Source: JARYGU01 sp033795365 (GTDB lineage Bacteria > Pseudomonadota > Alphaproteobacteria > Rhizobiales > Rhizobiaceae). From it: a stretch of 64,000 bases of DNA. Numbering within the stretch: position 1 is the stretch's first letter; each line of letters starts with the position of its first letter. The notes beneath the pieces are model-generated. The model was given only the letters and a program-made list of their open reading frames with translations. It was not told the origin of the DNA and searched no databases. Location: contig JARYGU010000006.1 of the NCBI GenBank assembly GCA_033795365.1, positions 1 to 64,000 of the forward strand, read 5' to 3'. Shown piece after piece: positions 48,538 through 58,612 of the stretch. Both the position numbers and the translations under genes were made by a program.

Positions 48538-48567
48538 AAGGCCGGCGTGAAGCCGGCCTTATTCGTT
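48538..48567 (+). terminator. Terminator after the SIMPL gene
   Basis: AAGGCCGGC and GCCGGCCTT pair over nine bases around GTGAA; the T run is poor (ATTCGTTT). It lies between convergent genes and may serve both. Confidence 0.6.
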
Positions 48568-48605
48568 TGCGCAAGGTGCACGACCAGCCGGCAGCACCAG
48601 TGGGA

Positions 48606-49184
48606 TCACCAGCCTGAGCTGCCGCAGTCGCGCAGCTGACGCTGATAGACGGCCGCCATCCTGGCCGCGCGCTGCGCGCCGGCTTTGGCCTGGGGAGCCC
48701 AGTTGCCCCGCGCATAGCCGGCGTGGCCGGAGTAATAGGCGATATAGAGCCGGTAGGCGTCGTTGCGGGGAATGCCGTTGCGCTGGTAGCTCTGGTGGTG
48801 ATACCAGGCGATGAAGCGGATCGCGTCGCCGAAATCGCTGCGCCGTGCGAAATGCCGTCCCGTCGCCCGCTGATAGCTCTTCCATGTCCCGTCCAGAGCC
48901 TGGGAATAGCCGTAAGCGCTCGATATGCGCGTCCAGGGGATGAAGCCGAGCAGCTTTCGCCGCGGCGGCTTGGCGTTGTGACGGAAACCGGATTCGGTAT
49001 AGATCGTCGCCATCAGCACCGGCACGGGCACGCCGTATTCGCGCGACGCGCTGTTGGCGGCACGGCGCCAGTTGTCGAAAAGGCCATCTCGTTGCTCGAA
49101 GACCGCACAGGCATTCCCTGTCTGCCTGGGTATCGTCCCGCAGCCGGCAAGCAACAGGAGGACGACGATCAATACGCAACGCAT
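48606..49184 (-). CDS. Lytic transglycosylase-like lipoprotein
   Basis: A 192-residue protein with a lipobox (LLAGC, Cys ~15) and an SLT-type domain: VPVLMATIYTESGFRHNAKP holds the catalytic Glu, then SSAYGYSQALDGTWKSYQRA and YIAYYSGHAGY. It would cleave peptidoglycan at the outer membrane. Its start lies 111 bases from the next minus-strand gene. Confidence 0.85.
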   Translation of the reverse strand: MRCVLIVVLLLLAGCGTIPRQTGNACAVFEQRDGLFDNWRRAANSASREYGVPVPVLMATIYTESGFRHNAKPPRRKLLGFIPWTRISSAYGYSQALDGTWKSYQRATGRHFARRSDFGDAIRFIAWYHHQSYQRNGIPRNDAYRLYIAYYSGHAGYARGNWAPQAKAGAQRAARMAAVYQRQLRDCGSSGW

Positions 49185-49295
49185 CGTAGAACCTCTCGTT
49201 TCCGAGAGATTGATAAATCGTGAATCTTAACGTTCGGTTTTTATGAAAAGGCGAAAGATCACGACGCCGGCGCGACACGACCTTCCGCGCGGATG

Positions 49296-49673
49296 CTATT
49301 GCGGGGTCACGGAGATGTCGACGCGATCCGGATAGAAGGCCAGGTGCTCCCTGATCCGATCGACCGCTTCGTGAGGTTCCTCATAGGACCAGACGGCGTT
49401 CTTTCCGCGCTCTCCGGCCGAGGGGATGCTGTAATAGGAGCAGTCTCCCTTATAAGGGCAATGGGTCGTGTGCTCGCTCGGCTCCAGAGACGCCATGTCG
49501 ACATCCGCCCGCGGAATATAGAGGACCGGCGGATAGGAAGCCTCGCGCAGTTCCAGCGCGTCGCGGCTGTCGGCGATCCGGCGACCGGCGACCGTGACCA
49601 CGACATGCGCCTTCTTCGGTTCGACGGTGATGGGGTGGTCCGGCCCCGGAATTTTCCTCGGCTTCGTGCTCAT
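49296..49673 (-). CDS. DUF427 protein
   Basis: A 125-residue protein with the DUF427 blocks VVVTVAGRRIADSRDALELR, YPPVLYIPRADVDM, THCPYKGDCSYYS and WSYEEPHEAVDRIREHLAFY. Single-domain, cytosolic, unknown function; common in rhizobia. Confidence 0.85.
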   Translation of the reverse strand: MSTKPRKIPGPDHPITVEPKKAHVVVTVAGRRIADSRDALELREASYPPVLYIPRADVDMASLEPSEHTTHCPYKGDCSYYSIPSAGERGKNAVWSYEEPHEAVDRIREHLAFYPDRVDISVTPQ

Positions 49674-49995
49674 GGCAATTCCTTTCGATCCGCTGTCGAT
49701 GAGGCGGATATAGGAAAGGCACCTCGTGTTTGCCAGGATCGATCATAGGGGCCAGGACCACAGGTTGATCACCGGACCTGCGGGATTCCATTCAAATTTG
49801 TGATGGGCAGGTTATTTTCTTGCGGAACCGAAACGGTTTTCATAGAAAAACTATCCTTATGGACCTCTTCGAGACCAAAAATGGCGGAAGGGGATTCATC
49901 GGCACGGGAACGCCGTTCCTTTCCGCGGCAGCGGGAACGGGAGGCGCTGGGCCTGTCGATCCGGGCCCTGCCGGGCCTGCCCAAGGAGAAAGAAA
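49674..49995. other. Intergenic region before the amino-acid binding protein gene
   Basis: A 322-base divergent region. AT-rich DNA at 49790-49865 probably holds the promoter of the binding-protein gene, but no unambiguous -35/-10 pair was identified. A ribosome site AAGGAGAAAG lies just before 49996. Confidence 0.4.
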
Positions 49996-51102
49996 ATGAA
50001 GATGAAGATGTTGTCCGGTGTCACTTTCGCCGCCTCGCTGGCTCTCGCCTCGGCAGCGCATGCGGATATCGTCATCGGCCTCGTTGCGCCCCTTACCGGC
50101 CCTGTCGCCGCCTATGGCGACCAGGTGAAGAACGGCGCCGAGGCCGCTGTCGCGGAAATCAACAAGAATGGCGGCATCCTCGGCGAGCAGGTCGTCCTGA
50201 AGCTCGCCGATGATGCCGGCGAGCCGAAGCAGGGCGTGTCGGCGGCAAACCAGATCGTCGGCGAAGGCATCCGTTTCGTGGTCGGCCCCGTGACCTCCGG
50301 CGTCGCCATGCCGGCCTCCGACGTCTTTGCCGAAAACGGCGTCCTGATGGTCACCCCGACCGCGACCACGCCCGAGCTGACGGCCAAGGGCCTGCCGAAC
50401 GTGCTGCGCACCTGCGGACGCGACGACCAGCAGGCCGAAGTCGCCGCGCAATATGTGCTGAAGAACCTCAAGGACAAGAAGATCGCGATCGTCCACGACA
50501 AGGGTGCCTACGGCAAGGGCCTCGCGGACGCTTTCAAGGCCGGCCTCAATGCCGGCGGCGTGACCGAGGTTCTCTACGATTCCGTAACCCCCGGCGACAA
50601 GGATTTCAGCGCGCTCGTCACGCGGCTGAAGGCCGAGAATGTCGAAGCCATCTATTTCGGCGGCTATCATCCGGAAGGCGGCCTGCTTGCCCGCCAGCTG
50701 CATGACCTCTCCGTGAAAGCCACCATCATCGGCGGCGAAGGTCTCTCCAACAGCGAATTCTGGGCGATCGGCAACGAGGCTGCGGCCGGCACGATCTTCA
50801 CCAACGCCTCCGACGCGCTGAAGAACCCGGATTCCGCAACGGCCGTAAAGGTCCTCGAAGCTGCGGGCATCCCGCCGGAAGCCTTCACGCTCAATGCCTA
50901 TGCCGCCGTGGAAGTGCTCAAGGCCGGCATCGAGAAGGCCGGAAGTGCGGAAGATTCTGCCGCCGTCGCGACGGCGCTGAAGTCCGGCGAGCCGGTCAGT
51001 ACCGCCATCGGCAAGCTGACCTATGGCGAAACCGGCGACCTCACCTCGCCGAGCTTCTCGCTCTTCAAGTGGGAAGGCGGCAAGATCGTCGCCGCCGAGT
51101 AA
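49996..51102 (+). CDS. Branched-chain amino-acid ABC transporter substrate-binding protein
   Basis: A 368-residue periplasmic binding protein (LivJ/LivK type). A signal peptide (1-23, cut after AHA) precedes IVIGLVAPLTGPVAAYGDQV, then GIRFVVGPVTSGVAMPASDV, RTCGRDDQQAEVAAQYVL and KIAIVHDKGAYGKGLADAFK. It would deliver Leu, Ile or Val to a permease that is not encoded here, so it is an orphan gene. A strong terminator follows. Confidence 0.88.
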   Translation: MKMKMLSGVTFAASLALASAAHADIVIGLVAPLTGPVAAYGDQVKNGAEAAVAEINKNGGILGEQVVLKLADDAGEPKQGVSAANQIVGEGIRFVVGPVTSGVAMPASDVFAENGVLMVTPTATTPELTAKGLPNVLRTCGRDDQQAEVAAQYVLKNLKDKKIAIVHDKGAYGKGLADAFKAGLNAGGVTEVLYDSVTPGDKDFSALVTRLKAENVEAIYFGGYHPEGGLLARQLHDLSVKATIIGGEGLSNSEFWAIGNEAAAGTIFTNASDALKNPDSATAVKVLEAAGIPPEAFTLNAYAAVEVLKAGIEKAGSAEDSAAVATALKSGEPVSTAIGKLTYGETGDLTSPSFSLFKWEGGKIVAAE

Positions 51103-51133
51103 GGCCTTCGCCGACGGCAAAACAAAAAAAGCG

Positions 51134-51168
51134 CCTCCGCCCCGAATATGGGCGGAGGTTTTGTTTTT
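51134..51168 (+). terminator. Terminator of the binding-protein gene
   Basis: CCTCCGCCC and GGGCGGAGG form a nine-pair stem with a seven-base loop, followed by TTTTGTTTTT. Confidence 0.9.
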
Positions 51169-51199
51169 GAAAGAGCGGCGAGCGGACGAGGCGCGCCGC

Positions 51200-52849
51200 T
51201 CAACGTCCGCTGCGAAACCGCTCCTTCAGCCTTGCGATGCCATCCGGCGTCCATCCGGGCGGTTCGGTGACTGCGAGCCAGGCGTCGATGTAGTGCTCGC
51301 CGGCGTAGACATGACCGAACCCCATGGGCGACGTCGTCGCCATCGCCATGTCGAGGGCGAGCTGCAGGAAGGTCACGATCGGGTACCACCGGAAATCGGG
51401 CGAGACGTCCGGCCCGCGCGGCGTCCTCATCCAGTCGGGCTGCCGGTAGAAGGAATAGACGTCGAAGAACGTGACGGGATCGCTCGCATATTGCAGGTAG
51501 ACGATCCGCATCGGCCCCCAGCGGGAACCCGCTTCGGGCAAGGCGTTTTCCTGGCTGGTGAAGCGGACATAGGTTCCGTCCCGCACACGCGGCAGCCAGG
51601 CGGGCGTCCCGGGATTGCGATCCCGCGTCATCGCCCTCCAGATGCGGCTCTGGAACGGCGGGCCGGCCCACAGCGCCCCCTGATGGGGATCGCCCAGCAC
51701 CTCGAAGAGCTCGGTCGATTGCTCGGAGGCGAGCGCCCCGAGGCTCAATCCGTAGAGATAGAGCCGCGGCCGCGCATCCTTCGGCAGCGTCGTCCAGTGG
51801 CCGTATATCTCCTTGAAGAGAGAAGTCGCCGCCTCCTCGCCGTAATCCGGCTCGACGATCAGGGAAAGCCAGCTCGTCAGATAGGAATATTGCAGCGCGA
51901 CGCTCGCGACGTCGCCGTGATGCAGATATTCCAGCGTATCCATTGCTTCAGGGTCTATCCAGCCGGTCCCGGTCGGCATGACGACGATCAGGACGGAGCG
52001 GCCGAAGCCGCCGGCACGCTTCAGCTCTTCGAGCGCGAGCCGTGCGCGTTCCCCGGCGGATTCGGCGGAATTCAGCCCGGCATAGACCCGGATGGGCTCG
52101 CGGGCTTCCTGCCCGGTAAAGGCGGAGATATCTGCAGCCGAGGATCCTCCCGACACGAACGCCCTCCCCGTACGACCGAGATCTTCCCAACTGACGAGCG
52201 AGGCCGCGCTGCCGGTCTTGCCGGGATCGGCCGGCCGTTCGCTGTCCGGCTCCATCGCCTGGTCGAGCGCCTTGAAGGAGGAATCGGCGGCGTGCAGCGC
52301 CAGGCGGAAGAGAATGCCGTCCGCCGCCATCCAGAAGACCGTTGCCGCAAGGAAGACCCCCGCGACATAGGAAAGCCGCCGCGGAACCACCCGGCGCAGA
52401 TGGCGCGCGATGGCGCCGGCGACGATGCGGAACAGCCTGCCGACCGCCAGAAGCAGAGCGAATGCGGCGGAGGCGATCAGCCCGACATAGACCGGATGGG
52501 CGGTCTCCACCGGCTCCATATGCATCAGCGCGCGGATGGAATTCTGCCAGGCGGCGGCCTGCCAGAGAAAGGCGAGGACCACGACGGCCGAAACCGGCGC
52601 GGCGATCATCTTCAGGCGCCGCGCGATCTGCGCTTTCGGCACCGGCAGCTCGAGATAGGTCCAGAGAAACTGCAGAAAAACACCCAGCCCATAGCCGGCC
52701 GCGAGCGAAACTCCGGAAAGAATGCCCTGGGTAAGATAGGTGCGCGGCAGCAGACTCGGCGTCTGCGAGGCTGCGAAGAAGAGCGTTCCGAGGATAAGGC
52801 CGGCTGACGAGAAGGAGAACCAGAAGCCAGCAATCCGTTGTCCTGTCAT
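51200..52849 (-). CDS. Membrane-associated alpha/beta hydrolase
   Basis: A 549-residue protein. Four or five N-terminal membrane helices (residues ~8-190; e.g. LILGTLFFAASQTP, VSAVVVLAFLWQAAAW) precede a soluble alpha/beta-hydrolase domain with the nucleophile elbow YGLSLGALASE near residue 373 and a late His in YAGEHYIDAW. This two-part layout defines a conserved bacterial family without proven substrate. Confidence 0.75.
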   Translation of the reverse strand: MTGQRIAGFWFSFSSAGLILGTLFFAASQTPSLLPRTYLTQGILSGVSLAAGYGLGVFLQFLWTYLELPVPKAQIARRLKMIAAPVSAVVVLAFLWQAAAWQNSIRALMHMEPVETAHPVYVGLIASAAFALLLAVGRLFRIVAGAIARHLRRVVPRRLSYVAGVFLAATVFWMAADGILFRLALHAADSSFKALDQAMEPDSERPADPGKTGSAASLVSWEDLGRTGRAFVSGGSSAADISAFTGQEAREPIRVYAGLNSAESAGERARLALEELKRAGGFGRSVLIVVMPTGTGWIDPEAMDTLEYLHHGDVASVALQYSYLTSWLSLIVEPDYGEEAATSLFKEIYGHWTTLPKDARPRLYLYGLSLGALASEQSTELFEVLGDPHQGALWAGPPFQSRIWRAMTRDRNPGTPAWLPRVRDGTYVRFTSQENALPEAGSRWGPMRIVYLQYASDPVTFFDVYSFYRQPDWMRTPRGPDVSPDFRWYPIVTFLQLALDMAMATTSPMGFGHVYAGEHYIDAWLAVTEPPGWTPDGIARLKERFRSGR

Positions 52850-53238
52850 AACCCTCCCACATGCCGGCTCGCCTAAAGCGCGTCGCGATCTTTCAGATCA
52901 CAGTAGACGACAGCGATCGGATTTGCCCCTCATCCGGCCTGCCGGCCACCTTCTCCCTGCAAGCGGGGAAAAGGAATGAGGAGCCGTAACGCCGACGATC
53001 CCCCTCCCGCCTGTGGAGAGAGGGTTAGGGTGGGATAAAACCGCCCTCGATAAGGGTAGGATCCCAGTGTCTTACCGTGCTTTCAGATTCGCTTCGCGCC
53101 TCAAGTCTTTGTTTTTATGCATGCCTTTGTCGCAAAACCGCAATACGCTTTTGCGCGACATGCATTAAATCGGCGCCAGTCTTGCATGCGAAGACAGGGG
53201 GAGCAACAGCCCGCCGGAAGGAAGGCACGAACCGGGCA
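52850..53238. other. Intergenic region with palindromic repeat
   Basis: No gene seen. It contains a RIME-like repeat and a related GC-rich inverted sequence near 52995-53040 (CCCTCCCGCCTGTGGAGAG). Confidence 0.5.
52923..52980. repeat. RIME-like intergenic palindrome, copy 1
   Basis: GCCCCTCATCCGGCCTGCCG, then CACCTTCTCCCTGCAAGCGG and a closing GAATGAGG. The same arrangement recurs at 57241-57310. Such mosaic palindromes are dispersed in Rhizobium and Ensifer genomes. Confidence 0.65.
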
Positions 53239-53273
53239 ACAAAAAACCCGGCTGGCGAAGACCATCCGGGTTC
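53239..53273 (-). terminator. Terminator of rpoD
   Basis: On the minus strand AACCCGG and CCGGGTT form a seven-pair stem followed by TTTTTG, 26 bases past the rpoD stop. Confidence 0.85.
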
Positions 53274-53298
53274 ATTGTTTCGGAATGCCGACGTGCCG

Positions 53299-55356
<2,058 letters not shown>

Positions 55357-55768
55357 GTATCGTCGCTTTCCTGAAGCATCCAGTTTCGAACGGTTGGGAG
55401 ACTGCACAGGACAATCGCCTTTCGGCGCTCGTCTCGCGAATCAGCGCTCCTGACCTAACGGAATGACAATTAAATCCTGATTAACCACGCTGAGGCTGTA
55501 AGCCGCGCGGCAATGTTGCCTCAGCAACATTGTTGACATGTTTTCCCGATCCGCCGTACCAATCCATCTTCTGCCCAAATGGTGATTCCCAGATTTTTCG
55601 GTTCCGTCAAGCTTTTCCGGTAAAAAACCGCAAAAACCGCCATTTTCGTCCACTGGCCTGGGGCGGCGGATGCAAGTGTTGAGCCAGATGTAGTAAGCCG
55701 CCGGAAAAAGGCAAGCCCCGAGAATTCGGGAGTGCCGGTTTTCCGCCATTCGTCGGCATTTGGCGCAG
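55357..55768. other. rpoD upstream region
   Basis: A 412-base region without genes. It should hold rpoD promoters. A perfect inverted repeat CAATGTTGC-CTCA-GCAACATTG lies at 55511-55532, directly followed by TTGACA on the plus strand. No single promoter could be fixed. Confidence 0.45.
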
Positions 55769-56116
55769 TCAGAAGCTTCTTCCGTCAACCCTGGTAATCG
55801 CCAGCCCGTCCAGCTCTATCTCGGGAATGCAGCGCAGGTTGATCGCAGCCATGCGATTGCCCTTGCCGTCCACGCCTTCACCATAGGGCGCGATGCCGCA
55901 ATTCGCGCAGAAGTGGTGGCTGATGACATGCCGGTTGAAACGATAGGTCGATACGTTGTCCTCGGGCACCGTCACGGTCAGGCTTTCGCGAGGCACGAAG
56001 GCGAGAAGCCCTCCGCGCCGCCGGCACATGGAACAGTTGCAGTCCATCGCCGACGTGAATTCGCCCTCGACCGTAAAGGCAACACGCCCGCAGTGGCAAC
56101 TTCCTTCATACTTCAT
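55769..56116 (-). CDS. GFA/CENP-V-type zinc protein
   Basis: A 115-residue protein of the glutathione-dependent formaldehyde-activating (GFA) family: zinc ligands in SCHCGRVAF, CNCSMCRRRG and HFCANCGIAPY. Whether it acts on formaldehyde or another thiol adduct is unknown. Same strand as tdh, 45 bases downstream of it. Confidence 0.85.
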   Translation of the reverse strand: MKYEGSCHCGRVAFTVEGEFTSAMDCNCSMCRRRGGLLAFVPRESLTVTVPEDNVSTYRFNRHVISHHFCANCGIAPYGEGVDGKGNRMAAINLRCIPEIELDGLAITRVDGRSF

Positions 56117-56161
56117 CGAATCCTCCCGTTTCCGTGCCTTGCGAAAATTGATTGCGCGACA

Positions 56162-57196
56162 TTACCAGTCCATCACGACCTTGCCCGAATTGCCGGACCG
56201 CATCGCCTCGAAGCCCTCGCGGAAATCGTCGATACGGATGCGGTGCGTGATGATCGGCGAAAGATCGAGCCCGCCCTGGACGAAGGCGATCATCTTGTAC
56301 CAGGTCTCGAACATCTCGCGACCGTAGATGCCCTTGAGCGTCAGCATCTTGAAAATCACCTTGTTCCAGTCGATGCCGAACCCGTCCGGCGCGATCCCCA
56401 GGATCGCGATCTTGCCGCCGTTGTTCATCGTGTCGATCATGGAGCGGAAGGCGGCCGGGGCTCCGGACATCTCCAGCCCGACGTCGAAGCCTTCCGTCAT
56501 CCCGACCTCCTTCATGACATCGGCCAGGTTCTCCTTCGAAGCGTCGACGACATGGTCGATGCCGACCTTGCGCGCAAGCTCCAGCCGCACGGGGTTGATG
56601 TCGGTGATCACCACCTTGCGGGCGCCGGAGCGCCTGGCGACCATCGCTCCCATGATACCGATCGGCCCGGCGCCGGTGACCAGCACGTCCTCGCCGACGA
56701 GATCGAAGGAGAGCGCAGTGTGGACGGCATTGCCGAACGGATCGAAGATCGCGGCGATCTCGTCCGGCACGTCGTCCGGGATCGGCACGACATTGTGCTC
56801 GGGGATCGAGACGAACTCGCCGAAGGAACCCGGCCGGTTGACGCCGACGCCCTTGGTGTAATGGCAAAGATGTCCGCGTCCGGCGCGGCAGTTGCGGCAC
56901 TTGCCGCAGACGATATGCCCCTCGCCGGAAACGCGCTCGCCGACATGATATTTGCTGACCGAAGAGCCCACCTCGGCGATTTCGCCGACGAATTCGTGGC
57001 CGACGACCATGGGCACCGGAATGGTCTTCTGCGCCCAGTGATCCCAGTTCCAGATATGGACATCGGTGCCGCAGATCGCCGACTTCTTCACCCGGATCAG
57101 CACATCGTTCGGCCCGACCTCGGGAACGGGCACGTTTTCCATCCAGAGCCCGACCTCGGGTTTGGCTTTGACCAGCGCCTTCATCATGTTGGACAT
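56162..57196 (-). CDS. tdh: L-threonine 3-dehydrogenase
   Basis: A 344-residue zinc-dependent alcohol-dehydrogenase-family enzyme converting threonine with NAD to 2-amino-3-ketobutyrate. Catalytic zinc Cys in SAICGTDVHIWNWD, GHEFVGEI, the structural four-Cys loop in CGKCRNCRAGRGHLC, and the NAD-binding LVTGAGPIGIMGAMVA are present. Kbl, encoded just upstream, cleaves the product to glycine and acetyl-CoA, so the two form a threonine degradation pathway. Confidence 0.95.
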   Translation of the reverse strand: MSNMMKALVKAKPEVGLWMENVPVPEVGPNDVLIRVKKSAICGTDVHIWNWDHWAQKTIPVPMVVGHEFVGEIAEVGSSVSKYHVGERVSGEGHIVCGKCRNCRAGRGHLCHYTKGVGVNRPGSFGEFVSIPEHNVVPIPDDVPDEIAAIFDPFGNAVHTALSFDLVGEDVLVTGAGPIGIMGAMVARRSGARKVVITDINPVRLELARKVGIDHVVDASKENLADVMKEVGMTEGFDVGLEMSGAPAAFRSMIDTMNNGGKIAILGIAPDGFGIDWNKVIFKMLTLKGIYGREMFETWYKMIAFVQGGLDLSPIITHRIRIDDFREGFEAMRSGNSGKVVMDW

Positions 57197-57229
57197 TCGA
57201 CTGTCTCCGAAATCTGTCCTCTGCGCCCG

Positions 57230-57310
57230 CCCCCCCCCCCGCGCTGCCCCTCATCCGCCTACCGGCACCTTCTCCCCGCAAGCGGGGAGAGGGCCAGAGT
57301 GAGGGGCAGG
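57230..57310. repeat. Poly-C tract and RIME-like palindrome, copy 2
   Basis: An 11-base C run (57230-57240) precedes CCCCTCATCCGCCTACCGGC, CACCTTCTCCCCGCAAGCGG and a closing GTGAGGGGC, the same repeat family as at 52923. It sits between kbl and tdh and could form a strong transcript hairpin. Confidence 0.65.
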
Positions 57311-57324
57311 CTCCGCGGCGCGCC

Positions 57325-58512
57325 TCAAATCACACCCAATTCCCTTCCCACTTCAGCAAAAACGGCGATCGCCTTTCGCACATCCGCCTCGCTGTGGGCC
57401 GCAGACATCTGCGTGCGGATGCGGGCCTGCCCTTTCGGCACGACGGGGAAGGAGAAGCCGATGACGTAGACGCCCTTCCTCAGCATCAGCGCCGCCATGT
57501 CCTGTGCAAGCTTTGCATCCCCCAGCATCACCGGAATGATCGGGTGCCCCTCGCCCGCCAGCGTGAAGCCGAGTTTCGTCATCTCCGAACGGAAAAGGCC
57601 GGCATTGACCGAAAGCCGCGCGCGCAGATGATCGCCGTTCTTGATGAGTTCGAAGACCTTGAGCGAGGCCGCCGCGATGACCGGCGCAAGCGTATTGGAA
57701 AAGAGATAGGGCCGCGAGCGCTGGCGCAGCCATTCCACGACCTCGGCCCTTGCCGAGGTATAGCCGCCGGACGCACCGCCCAGCGCCTTGCCGAGCGTGC
57801 CGGTGATGATGTCGACCCGACCCTCGACCCCGCAATGCTCCGCCGAGCCGCGGCCGTTCCTGCCGACGAAGCCGACGGCATGACTGTCGTCGACCATCAC
57901 CATCGCGCCGTATTTTTCCGCAAGGTCGCAGACGCCTTGAAGATTGGCGATGATGCCGTCCATCGAGAAGACGCCGTCGGTGGCGATCAGTTTGAAGCGG
58001 CTGCCCTCCGCCTTCTTCAGTTCGTCCTCCAGCGCGGCCATGTCGTTGTTGGCATAGCGCAAGCGCTTTGCCTTGGAGAGCCGCACGCCGTCGATGATCG
58101 AGGCATGGTTCAGCGCGTCGGAAATGATCGCGTCCTCCTCGCCGAGCAGCGTCTCGAACAAGCCGCCATTGGCATCGAAGCAGGAGGAGTAAAGGATCGT
58201 GTCCTCCATGCCGAGGAAGCGGGAAATCCGCGCCTCCAGCTCTTTATGCCCTTCCTGCGTGCCGCAGATGAAGCGGACGGATGCCATGCCGTAGCCGTAG
58301 CGGTCGAGCGCCTTCTTTGCCGCCTCCGCCAGTTCCTCGTTGTCGGCAAGCCCCAGATAATTGTTGGCGCAGAAGTTCAGGACCCTTTCGCCGGAGGCGA
58401 CCTCGATCTCGCCCGCCTGCTTCGAGGTGATCACACGCTCGGACTTGTAGAGCCCCGCCTCCTTCAGCGCGGAGAGCTCATGATCGAGGTGGGTGAGAAA
58501 ATCCTTCTGCAT
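57325..58512 (-). CDS. kbl: Glycine C-acetyltransferase (2-amino-3-ketobutyrate CoA ligase)
   Basis: A 395-residue PLP enzyme. CANNYLGLADNEEL near the N-terminus, FDANGGLFETLL, DDSHAVGFVGRNGRGSAEHC and TGTLGKALGGASGG (PLP lysine) are the family motifs. It cleaves 2-amino-3-ketobutyrate with CoA. Upstream of tdh on the same strand, separated by the repeat-containing 128-base gap. Confidence 0.95.
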   Translation of the reverse strand: MQKDFLTHLDHELSALKEAGLYKSERVITSKQAGEIEVASGERVLNFCANNYLGLADNEELAEAAKKALDRYGYGMASVRFICGTQEGHKELEARISRFLGMEDTILYSSCFDANGGLFETLLGEEDAIISDALNHASIIDGVRLSKAKRLRYANNDMAALEDELKKAEGSRFKLIATDGVFSMDGIIANLQGVCDLAEKYGAMVMVDDSHAVGFVGRNGRGSAEHCGVEGRVDIITGTLGKALGGASGGYTSARAEVVEWLRQRSRPYLFSNTLAPVIAAASLKVFELIKNGDHLRARLSVNAGLFRSEMTKLGFTLAGEGHPIIPVMLGDAKLAQDMAALMLRKGVYVIGFSFPVVPKGQARIRTQMSAAHSEADVRKAIAVFAEVGRELGVI

Positions 58513-58612
58513 GTGGCGCGTCGCCTCCTCCTGAACCCCCGCCGATCGGCGTCAATTAGCACAACAGCAGCCGAAGCGCCGGAAAAATGCGCATGCGCAC
58601 CGCAAATCCGCT

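Noticed and set aside
51023..52807. Long plus-strand open frames opposite the hydrolase, and similar frames opposite rpoD, kbl, recQ and dnaG
   Set aside because: They are antisense shadows of high-GC genes, rich in Arg, Gly and Pro, without ribosome sites.
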